From Stratiolaelaps scimitus (lineage: Eukaryota; Arthropoda; Arachnida; Mesostigmata; Laelapidae), in the NCBI GenBank assembly GCA_019614645.1, contig JABWDB010000002.1, positions 26,711,501-26,775,500 on the forward strand: a stretch of 64,000 nt of DNA, read 5' to 3'. Below the pieces are notes generated by a model, which ran no database searches, was not told the origin of the DNA, and saw only the letters and a list, made by a program, of their open reading frames with translations. The translations under genes and the position numbers were made by a program. Below, one piece after another: positions 47,801-59,800 of the stretch (position 1 is the stretch's first letter; each line of letters begins with the position of its first letter).

Positions 47801-50800
47801 TCGGTGCTGCATTCATATTCTATACCAATGCTAGCGTCTATTTTATTGTGGGCACTGGACACCGGTAACAAAGTTGCAATACGTCCTGAGAAAATTTCAG
47901 CGCAAAAATCGGACGAAAAGTACAAATATGATCATATCTACATCATGACGCAACAACTCATCAATGGATACCCAGTTCCTGTTTTGACGTGATTCTGGGT
48001 CAGTGTTGACGCTTCGGCAGCTTCACAGAGAATTAATCATAGTAGACAATTACCGATATTTATGAAAATTATCTCTACTAACTGATAGTATAACTCTATA
48101 CCACCTACGTATCACCTCGTCTATCGTACACTAGTAGTAAATTGTATCTAACAGCTGTGAGTCTACGCAGTGAGCAGAGACAAAAACACACTCTTGACAG
48201 TGTCCTGCCTGATATCTTCTGATCATTGCGCCCCGCGTAAGCGTCTGTCATCTGCCGAACACGTATTCTGTGAACGCATATTCTATTTGGAAGTTGCTAC
48301 TAATGAGTATTGTAATGATGGCTATTGCGGTAAATCGGCCCGAGAGCTTCTTTAGTCAGATTAGTGTACCCGTCTAGCTTCCACTTGGACGTGATCCCGC
48401 CCCGTGGCTTTCGCAATCATCAACAAATAAGATGAAATAGCAGGCAAACAATAAGGGCACAGATACCTTAAGCAAAGAAATGGCAATTGAATAGAGCGAT
48501 CATAATAATATCGATAATGATGTTGCTGATCCCTGATGATGGGTTATGGCGTTGATGCGGTCTATGCCATTCTGATGGTGGTAGTGGTAGTAGTAGCTGG
48601 TGGTCATGGTATTAGTGGTGAAATGTTCCCTTGGTTATCGAAAGAAGAACAGGGATACGGTTGGCCGGCTCATTCACTCACTCAGTCGATCAATCGATCG
48701 ACTGGGATCGATCTGCGTCTTAAGCTTCTTTGTCGTCTATCCGTCATTGCCCCTCGATGTTGAGATGAGTAATGAGCTCTGGCACGGTCGGTACTACGGG
48801 TCAGTTGGTTAACGACGACTCACGGCACTGGCCGCTGGAGGAGGAGTAGCTCACTTCGATCGATGGATAGAATAAAGAAAAGGATGTCTCGTTCCACCCT
48901 CTCATTTTTTTTTCTTAATCTATAATAATAGATTGACTATCTCTCACTCTCCTTATGTGTCGCGCGCTCACGGGTTCGATACATTTTTACCGCATGATTA
49001 TGGGCCAGCTATGTAAAAGGTAAGGTAGGTGATCAGATGAACTGAACAGCTGATCAGGATGGCTATAAAGTGATTAGTGGCACTCATCCATATCGAATAA
49101 TGATGTATTTAAGTAAATGGTTTGATTTTATCCACTCCGATTGGAACGAAATGTGGTACGAAGCGTGGAGTAGGTGTACATCCGCGTTTGTCTTCTGTTT
49201 GAAACTGTATTCCTTGACATTTATTCTTTTTTATTTCATTGGAGAGTCCGTTATCCTCGATAGTAATGAAATAACGATTGAATCAACATTGGATGCTCAT
49301 GGCCTCATTCATCTTTCCATAACAGTCCCTTTTACAAAAAGCGTTTTTCTCTGCACGGCTCATCCAGGCGAATCATCTACGTAATAGTGATGATGATTCA
49401 GTATAATGATGATAACTTAATAGAATCCTCTTAATAGAATGCTCTTCTCAGAATATTCTTCTGAGGATTTATTTTTGTTGAACTGACGCTCAGCTGTTCC
49501 CCTATGTGACAAGCCTAAACACTTAACACTTGGATATTGCTATGAGACCTGTCGGGACCACCTTCGCTTATTTTTAGCCTAACGTAAATGAAGTAACCAA
49601 GAATCCACAAATAAGGAAAGATGGTAAAGAAATCCAAAGATTCTCCAAAATGTCTGGCAGCAGAATTTTATTCTATTATAAGTCATATTCCCCTCGGTTC
49701 TAGTAGTTGAAGACGCTCACCATTGGACGATCATCAAGGTGACACTTGTAAATAAACGAACCGCCTACGCTCGAGTATTGACCTTACTAAATTCATATTC
49801 TGCCATTTGCTCGTCATCATAATGATTCTGCTGAATAATTCACAACCTGACAAATTACACCATACACGCTGGTATTGAATATTAACGAGCAGGACTATTA
49901 TTGTCGCTATGCCTATATCAGTTTAGTGTATTTGCTTCTCCTGATAGATGCAGCAGCAAGATTCCCTATGGCTCACTTTCGGAATCGTCTTTCTTTCTAT
50001 ATCACCCCTCTTCATATCAAGAGCAGTGGTACGACAGATGATATTCCATTTCTTTGTGCGTGATATCAATTACTGGGAATGTCGAGAGAGGAGAGAGAGG
50101 GAGAGAGAGAGAGAGATTAGATAACGGGAAGAGAGCTGAGTTCAAACGAATCTTCAGCTGCTTTCGACTTGAAGGTCATTCGCTATTTATTATTTCGCGT
50201 CGAAAACCGCAGAGACAATGTATAGTAGCACTCGTGACGTACTCAATATGTCATAAGTTATTTATCTGTTGGGATATATAGTTGGATTTTGGCTCAGTCC
50301 ACAAACGAGGCATCCATTGGCTCTCGAGCGTTTAACTAGAGTTCAGCAAATTCGAGAGCCGAATATGGTATTTCGTAAGATGTCAGTGATCATAGGAATA
50401 AACATGTATCGTACTTTTTGCTTGCGGATGCCATCTATACATATATTCTTATTACGACCGAATATAAAGAACAGCTTATGCGTACGTTCCCCTATCGATA
50501 CGAATTAAGGCTTAATGTTATATGATGGGAAAATCTTCAGATTTTAATGTCCCAGCAGACGGTTTTGACCAGACTGCGGCTCCACTGAGATCACTAATGT
50601 GCCATCATTATTTCGTTTTCCGACCCCTCTTCTCCGCTTAATCTCAACTAAGCTATAATGGTTCAAGACTCTCCGCAGCAGATAGTTGCTATTGAGCATG
50701 GGGTGTTTGCAACAACAGAACTCGATGTGTATATGTATCAACGTTATTTCGGCTTAATGCGTTTAATACAGCAACACACGCGTGTGTGGCGCAGACTCGC

Positions 50801-53800
50801 GTTCTCCTGTTCTGCCAGCCGAGGAGAGACTCCACTGTGGGTACAGACATTAACAGGAAGCTATCCGGAGACGGTGGAATCCTGTAGATGGCTTCTCGCA
50901 TTGTTATATGGCCGTTAATTTACTTTAATTCCAGAGCGATATTTTGTCGACGAGCTCTCTATGGTACCTTTTTTCTCGTAGAGGGCGAATGGACCGGGGG
51001 ATGTTCATTTACTTTCAGCATTTCCAAGCGAACTCGGCTAAAGAGAAGTCAGAATGGTCTCTCTCTCTCGTGCGCGCTCCCTAACGCTACTCTGAGTAGC
51101 AGCCGCCTCACAATGATAATTAACACAATTAGCTACTACGCACTCGTAGACAGACAATAAAAATAATAAGAGTGCTGACCTCGTTTGACAAGCACCTCTT
51201 TACACGGCGCGAATGAATATCACCAAAACAATATAAATACATTAATGGGGAGGTAATTGCATGTGAACATATGGCATAATGATAGCGCGGCGTAAACTAA
51301 TTATAGTAATTTCGACAACATCATACATACTTATGATTTTACGAAAAAAAAGAACAGGTCACACGAGATCCCGTTACCCTTTATAAATCATTGTGGGCTT
51401 TTGCGAGGCAAACCCTAGTGTTATCTAATTATGATTTAAATAGCATTTGCACTTTTTACCCGATTATTATTATTATTATTGTGGCATGTTATTATTCTGT
51501 ATGCTACGTCTTAGCCTCGTCAGTTCAAGAAATGCTCACTATTAGGATTCACATTGAGGACTTCGTTTGCCATGCGCCACATAAACAGCTCGATAATCTT
51601 TTCAGTGCGAGCCCGTTTGTCTCGAGTTCAAAAAAGTCATTGAACGCGCTTTTATTTTTGAGAGCTCTTCTGAATTGTTTGAAATCGGCTGTTTCGAGGC
51701 TGTTAGTTGCAAACACGATTTCTGTACTGTAGAGTTCTAGTTGACAACGAACCTCAACCAGTCGAAGAAATTAATCGGAGGTTTGCCCAGAGGCATGGGG
51801 CTATCATATCAGAAGCAAGTAATGAATGTTGCCGCTTATCTTCTAAATATAGTCTATTTTTTACCAAACGATATCACATACGGCAGAAGTGCTGCTTTCT
51901 CGAGACCTTCAGATAAGACCTGAAAACCTTTGGATATTGAATGCAATCTATGACGGCATGCAAGCTAGGTATTTTTGGATAAACTCCGGCATTTTTTATA
52001 ACTCTATGCCATTGACGTACTCATAAAGGACGAAAGAAGTGAACTTTTCCCCAGTCGATCGTTGAAACTCGCTCAAAAGTCACGTTTACTGGCCATTGAT
52101 TACTATTAAGCTTACAGCTCATTTAGTCTGCACACACGGAAAGCCAATCTGGTGCACCTTGCGCATTGTAAATTGTCAGCGCGTGTCTATGGATGGCGGC
52201 ACATGTTCTGATCGTTTTTGGCGGGCTGGGTATAGTGGAATCCACTGACCGGCCGTCCACAGACTTATACGAAACGGGCTTTAAAACTTTCTTGCCATCC
52301 AATTAAACGCAACATTCATATGTAAAACTTTCTCAGGGCCAGTTAATTTGATGAACATTTTCTTGGTGATTCGAACTTCACAACTCATTTGATAACTTAT
52401 CTTACATTTTTTATAGTCTCCATATGTTTTGATACAAATATTGTCCAGTTTCCTAAACTTCAACCATTCTACTTTAATTCATTTGCTGACCTGAACCTAA
52501 ATCATGAAGTACGCATGAATCTATTCGTGGTTTTCCCGGCACTGTAAATCCTTCTTTTATACCACTTTTCATAAAAAGGTATAAAGGAAGAATTTACAGT
52601 GTCGCACCATATATCGCACACGAGCATGGCTAGAACAATTGGTGCAGGAACTACTGACGTTGCGCTTCCGTTGATAGCACTCCATGAGAAGAATTACCCT
52701 TGTGGCATTTTCGTAATGCTGGTCGACGGAAATATTCTGCAAAAGAAGATTCTTAGAGCATCATTATAGTGGCCCCCTTTAATAGTTCATGTTCATCTCG
52801 AGATAAGATTGAATTGTAAGCCGGAATTTACTCTATGGATATGATATCTCATATAAAAGTGGCACAATCTAGTAGTAAAAATGCATATATATCATTGTTC
52901 GTATATTTAAATAAGTGACCTCCTATGGTTGCATCGCTCATATTAGAACATATTGTAGTTCTAACTAAATTACATTATTTTCAATGTACCCCTCACTGGT
53001 ACATTATCATCACCTTTTCAAGACAAGCCGTACCCGCGCACCCAGTCTTGTGATGGCGACAGCCAGCAAGTTCAACAGCCGGCAATTGCACTTGGGTCGA
53101 ATAACGAGACAGGCACTAGTCCCATCTTGTTAACCCTCGCACCGGTCGGAGCGACGACAACAACGGCAAAGACGTTTCCTTCATATCCATTCAAATGAAA
53201 CGCTGGTCCCGTAAAGGCATTTGCGTTATATACATACAACTGTTATCTAGATGCGTGACAGCTTGCTAAAGGCAACTTCAATCAACAATCTCAGCTATGT
53301 TAGTGTTAATATATACGACCTTCCTGAAACCTTCTGGTGTCTTGGCACAATAACTGCCCTTCGTTCTGTGCCACTTGTGGCCTTCCCAAAGTGTTTGATA
53401 CGTCGGAAGAATCCTATTTGAGGCATGATCTGTCGCAGCAAATATGTTACAGTCGATGAACGCTATCATATCTTTTAGCCGTTATGATCTAGACGCACAG
53501 AGAATAGTTACGCCCTTAATTGCTTGATCTTTAAAGAAATTTGTGGATTCATTAACTGCTACCTCATTAATGGCTGTCGAGTTTTATTTTCGTTTTTTTT
53601 GTTGCAAACATTTACTTAAGAAATAAATGTGTTGCAATGTAAAGAAGTGAACCTTAAATGTCGCAAAAATAAAAGTAATAAAACGAACGACTAAATATGA
53701 TGAAGGGGGTCGCCTCACTTCCCATATTCAACATTTAGCCTCTTTCGTTTTTCCATTGCCTTTGTAACAGTGAAATCAAAATGGCTATTATTACTTTTAT

Positions 53801-56800
53801 ATTCCTCCACATAAGTCAATGAATGCAAATATTCCTCATATAGGCTATGTGCTGTCGCGCATCGGATGCGAAATTTAATTAACACATTGATTGAGATCTG
53901 TTGAAAACGGGCGGACTCGTAGCTCGCACGGTGGCCACCGATGAGAGGCCTGTTAATTACAGTGATATGGAAATGAGGCAATTAATGAACGACAGATACA
54001 CGATAGGTTTGCGGGACCGTGGACGTTGAGTGTTGGCTGAGAGTCCGCCCGAAAACGTTTAAAAAGAAACGCTATGGGTTGATATCAAGTATCTTATTGA
54101 TTTAATTTCATTTCGGTTACTGCGCGCTGTCAATACTGTAAAAACCAGATCTCTGGCTAAATAATACTAACAAGGCACCTCTTGTCATCCGCCGAAGCTC
54201 CGCGACCGCAAGTTTTGTTGTTGTTGTCCTTATCGTCATTGTTATGGTGGTTATTGTTTCTCAAACAATCTCAAGAAGCATGATCGGTTCTCAGCTATAG
54301 TACAGACAGCAATTACAGACGTTCGCAACTGTTAGGTCACATTTCAAGATTCGTGTTGATAAATGTTGGTAAATGTTCAATTCGATTCATCATTCTTATT
54401 TAAATGAAACGGTTGTCTCTATGATTTCCTCAGTCGATCAGGGAGCAGACGAGATGAGTGAGAAAAGAGCTTCACGTGTATCGGCTACACAAAGTCTTTC
54501 GGCGATCTCGGAAAATGGAATGGCCGATGACGATATTGTTGACGTGCATGTCACCACAGCACCGGACGGTGGATATGGATGGGTAAGTGTATATAATAAA
54601 TACCTGGCTGGGGTAAGTGGCGACTAATAATCGAAGGTGACCTTGCACATGAACCCTATATAGGCTGTTTTCATTGATAGGCAAAGGAATCAAGGAAATC
54701 ACATCGTTTCCCAGATGGTTACAACCTCGATTGAAGAAGACAGGAAACACTCTTTTACTAACTGGCCTTCGAATGGACCACATCACAGAGTGATGTGAAA
54801 TACGGACTACGTGATGTGGCCAATGCGCAATGCGGTCTCTTTTCTTTAGCGAAGTCGTCGATTTTTAACAAGTATTTGACCTCACCATAAAATACACTCC
54901 TCGCTACCTCACGCAGATCTAAGAGAGCTTGAATGATATTTCTACCTGGGCTCGCATTGCAAGGACTACAGCCTGTATGAGCAATAAATTAACCTAAGTA
55001 ATTTCCATGTGAATCTGGCGTTTTCACCGCCCCTTATCAATTACAATAATCAACATTAAACAATATTTTATGTAATATGCGTTTGTTGAACATCGAATAA
55101 CCTGGAGGAAGAAAAAAATATTGTATTTTGCTCAAAGATCGAAAAGGTCCACCTTTTGGAATGCTGTACTTCGACGCTGAAATGTAGGCCTCGTTTCCGA
55201 TAGTTTCAACTAAGAGTTTCGTATGACTCCTCATATTGGGACGATCCGTCTAAAGCTTAAAAAGGGGGAGAGATCTGATGTCGAAAACATGATTCTATTT
55301 TTGTAGCAGAAACCACTGAGGGCAAATAGACCCGTTCGGTTCTCGCTGTTGTACGTGACCGACGGCGCGACCTGTACGAGTCTTATTCTCCGCCTGTTAG
55401 CGTTGTAGGGTCACACAACGACAAACACAGAAACAGCTCCGACGAACATTGATCATCACGCGTACATATATATATATATACTCAGCCTGTTTCTCATGAG
55501 AATTTGGCTATCCCTGCAATTGGCCCAATATCCCCTCCTCTCCAAGCTGTTGCTCACAGTCAACTGTCAAACGACGATTTTATAGTTCTTCTTTTTAACA
55601 TATGAATTTCTGGAGTCGACTCAATGGGTGTTGTAATACAGGGTTACAGTTCTGGTTACAAACGCTCTTGTCGTTATCTTGCTGAGGAAGAGCGTCATTG
55701 TTCCTAAAGGAACCTAACTCAATGAGTATAACAGGAGTATCAACAACAAGAGATTCGTTTTAGCCTCGTTAAGTGCTTAAGGTGATGCATATATAAATGT
55801 ACACTTTCTATTTCCCATGCGTGCAGCATTTTCAAGCGTAGCGAGAATGTATTTTCTCGTAAATAATTGCATCCACCGTATCCACCGGGTATAGAATTTA
55901 ACTCAGCAACGAAAATGCATTCAGTGTATGATATCCATACAGGATCCATACGAGAAATAGGATCGCGATATCGCTGTCGCTGTCCAGTACCGCAGTCGAC
56001 TCGATCATGATGAAAGCTGGTCACGTCTCCCTGCAACGGCGCGGCTAACCTTCACGGCTCCGACCCCTCCCCAACCCGGTCTCCCTCTCTATCCATGGAT
56101 CACCCATGGAGAAGATGGAAAGGCCGTCCAACAAACCGGATATACATCGATCCGGATGGATTTCGTATGCGTTGCGGGTCGCTGCAAGAACAGGGACATA
56201 ACAATACACGGTGGTAGATTTCCTCGACGTATTCTAAGTACGCGTTACTAAATAATAATGGCCGACACTGAGACACCGTTGCCGGGCAATATCCACTAGT
56301 AATATAAAACCAGTTACCTAAGATTAATGAGCAAAACGAGCTAATTTAAGTCCAATCGCTCTGAAAACAAGCGTGTCTAAACGCTACTGTGTTCGATAGA
56401 CATGAAACGGTGTATCAAGAATTGGCAATATTGGCTTCGTTTGGAAGGTTCATGAATGAACCCTCATGCGCACAGGGCTGGATTATATGGACCCGTTCAA
56501 AGCTACATTCTTCAAACATGAAAATCACTCGCTCCATCCAGGGACGAATTATCGGTAATGTTTAGAAATCAAATTTTCAATCACAAGTGTCTGTCTGTGA
56601 AGGCCCGTTGAAATCTTTCTTCGAAAGATTCGAACAGTCTACATAAGGATCCTTATCTGGAAGTAGATAGAATTGATTGATTTACTGATATTACCTCTTT
56701 CCTTTCGTTTAGGTTATCGTGTTTGCCTCGTTCCTGTGTTTCGTCGTTGTGGATGGAACCATTTTCTCCATGGGTCGCTTCCTCGATGCCTTCGAAAAAC

Positions 56801-59800
56801 ATTTCAATAGCAGCAAGTCGACTACAGCCTGGGTAGCATCTATAATGTCAGGATGGTATCTACTTGTCGGTGAGTTTAAAGCCCCAAACAAATACTCGTG
56901 TAACCAAACGAAGATCCCAATGGAGAGCTCGAAATCAAAGTCAGTTAGTCCTGGTGTCGGCAACACCGGTGTCGTTATAGCGTCGAGCAATTCTCTGTAA
57001 AAGAAGCGAAGGGGGTAGCAATAAAAATCGAAGGATCTAACTTTCCCAGTGTATCCAAAAAATGTGAATATGGTCCATAAATATGATCCAAATCTTTTCG
57101 GGATTCGCTGCGCTAGCAATGAAACTCTCACAATGATCTGAATCTGTCAATCTAGACGCAATAGCATAATTTATGGGTGGCTCAAGTTTTTTATATTATT
57201 ATATATATGATTCAGCTTTCTATGAGATGTTAGCGAATGATACGAACAACTAACACTCTAGGTAGAGTATTTGGTATTGAATAATAAATACCACTTTCAA
57301 GTTTAGGTAAAATGACCTGTAAAATGTATGTTATAACGGAAGAGCTCATCACCTCATTTACTCAAGCAAGTTAATATTCTTCTATGACATGTGCACATTT
57401 TAGGTCCAATTGCGGCTGGTCTATCGAACGCACTGGGATGCAGGACAGTCGCTATTCTTGGCTCGATTCTTGCTGCAGCTGGACTTGCTTTATCGCCAAG
57501 TGTAACCACCATTAAACAACTATATCTGACAGCAGGATGCATGACGGGCATTGGCTTTGGTTTCATCTATCTGCCGGCAGCATGTACAATCAGCTTTTAC
57601 TTCGAAAAGAAACGTGCATTTGCCACTGGTATGGCTGTCTGCGGGTCCGGCATGGGAGGCTTTATATTCGGTAAGCCGCTACCAGGTGACTTGCCTAGCA
57701 GGCAACACTAACTAGTTTTACACAGTTGTTTACCATGTTCTAAATCGTCGAAATGGAGTACGAGGATAGCATGCCTATGTAAGTTAAGGAAATATGATAT
57801 TCAGAAATTATTAAGGAGTTCAGTTGGAAGTGACTGGTTTAATTATTGTATGAATAATTACGTTAGCATCACATATATACACATATCATTATATATCCTC
57901 TTCGGGGTGTTTATTTGTCTCAGCGGTGTATTCTAAGACGAGCTCAGCCAGAGGAAAATTGTAGCTAAATACTTCTCATTGTTTTCGTTGACAAGTTCTC
58001 CCAAAGACGTACATCCTTGGATGGAATTCCTTTTAAGCTAGCTACGCACCGTATTCAGCGTGCAATGAGATTTTGTCGGACAATTTAGGGATCAATAAAT
58101 AATTCAATGTATTCTGAATTGGATTAGGTCCAAAAGAAGTTGAATTGGATAAAGAAGGAGTGGAGTTAGTAAGTGTCACCCAGTTTGATACAGATCAACT
58201 GAGCTCACAAATATAAATCGTTACTAGAGTTGTGTAGCTAGCAGCAGTTAATGATACCGTTAGTGATACTGTTATCTCTCCCCGGAGAATAGGCCCGGTC
58301 ACAAACTGGTTGGTGAACAAACTCGGGTGGCAGAACTCACTCTACGTCTCAGCGGCTATGGCACTATCTTGCGCATTTATCACAGCATTGTTCAAACCCC
58401 TCAATGCGGACGAGCTAACCGATGATCAGGATGATGAAGAAGCCGCTGACGAAACTAAACATCTGAAGAGCAACAACAACAACAACAATATCAAGATCGA
58501 CAACAAAAGCAGCATGTCTAACCCTTCAAATGGGAATGCGAAAAACGCTCAGAATGGATCGACGCCATCTCTCGTTGTTAATGAGGTTTGTTTGTGTAGT
58601 TCACGTGTCATCTGGAGTTTGGAAATCGTTTCTGCAGCCCTCCAAAATGTACTATCAGACCTATCGCAGGCTGATCTCTCTTCATAGAACCCCGATATTG
58701 AGCACTCGGTATTCAGAACTGTATAATGTAAGATACTTTTCAATTCGACTAAGATGATAGACACAGTCACCATTTCATGCATATCATTAATAAATACCTG
58801 CTTTTAATTATTTCGAAAAATACGGAATAACGATTTTCTCTAAACGCCAAACTCATTCACATTCGTTACTTCAGACTGGAGGATGTGGGTTGTGAAGGAT
58901 ATACAAGGCTGAATTCTAGAAGAAAAGTTTTCAGAAAGAACACAATGTACCTCCGATAGGTGATTGATGAGGCCCATTTTATTCGAAAGTTTCTTCAATT
59001 GTCTCTCCGCATGTTGTTTCGATGTTCCGCAACGGTTTTCCACAGTTGTCATTACAACTATTCGCTTATTCTCTATGTATTAATTTAACTTGAACAGAAT
59101 TCAAAGGGAGCCGTACGATCCATTATCCCTACTTTGTCTCGGATTCGAAACATCTGTAATTATAAAATGTGGTTGACTAGCACAGCGGAATGATGGCAAG
59201 CAGTAGAACTGCGAAGGCTCCCAATCTTCGATCCCTGTGCTCGCGCCAATGAACGCCAATTCATATCACTCCTTGTACGATGTTCTTCGTCGCCTCATAC
59301 AACCTACCTATTGAACAACATGTCGTACACACCCCCTTAGCTAACGCAAGCGGTAAAATAAGTGTCACGATAGGTTCCATTCGCCACCTATTCAAATTGG
59401 TCTCACTGAACTGTGTTCGTGATATGATAAGTCCTCTTCATCTCTCCTCTCTCGGCTTTTGGATGCTGAACAACACGCTCCTGCGCAAACGGGTTCTCAG
59501 ACAGAGATTCCCGGAAATTCCGCTTGAGGAATCCATGAAATTGATATATTTCTTCCAGCTAGCATTAGAGTTGTCAACATCAATCATTCTCGTATTGCCA
59601 TGTTTTCAGGTTGTAGCTGCTGCAAAGTTCCGATCAAACTTTGAGCTAAACACGGACTACAGACCGAACTTAGATGGCGCCGCTCGTAAGGGCTCTATTC
59701 CCGCCGGGTCACAACACGAACTTCGCAAGGTAGTCCTTCCGTTCGCTTTTTTCTTGGTAAAACTTTTCTTTATGTAGACAATGATTTATCAGATGGCCTC

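Larger units (their letters stand above)
41876..54433 (+). other. intron 1 of the transporter gene (12.6 kb, inferred)
   Basis: Donor GTAAGT, acceptor ATTTCCTCAG. It contains microsatellites, a TTTACC triplicate near 43062-43080, a foldback and a SINE fragment. A GT/GGT-rich patch near 48530-48640 encodes only low-complexity hydrophobic frames. No exon is supported beyond the speculative one at 43244. Confidence 0.5.

Noticed and set aside
48536..48763. Hydrophobic frame [20 protein letters not shown] as a membrane protein
   Set aside because: The Val run is a GTA/GTG triplet repeat and the rest has no motif or splice sites.
48961..48990. tRNA gene suggested by CGGGTTCGAT
   Set aside because: Only the T-loop-like string matches; no A box or stems around it.
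56709..57131. 140-codon minus-strand frame
   Set aside because: It is the antisense shadow of transporter exon 3, which has clear homology on the + strand.
59280..59609. Coding extension of transporter exon 6 upstream
   Set aside because: The frame is open, but there is a strong acceptor (CCATGTTTTCAG) at 59609, no good acceptor near 59280, and no family similarity in the extra residues. I keep it only as a caveat.
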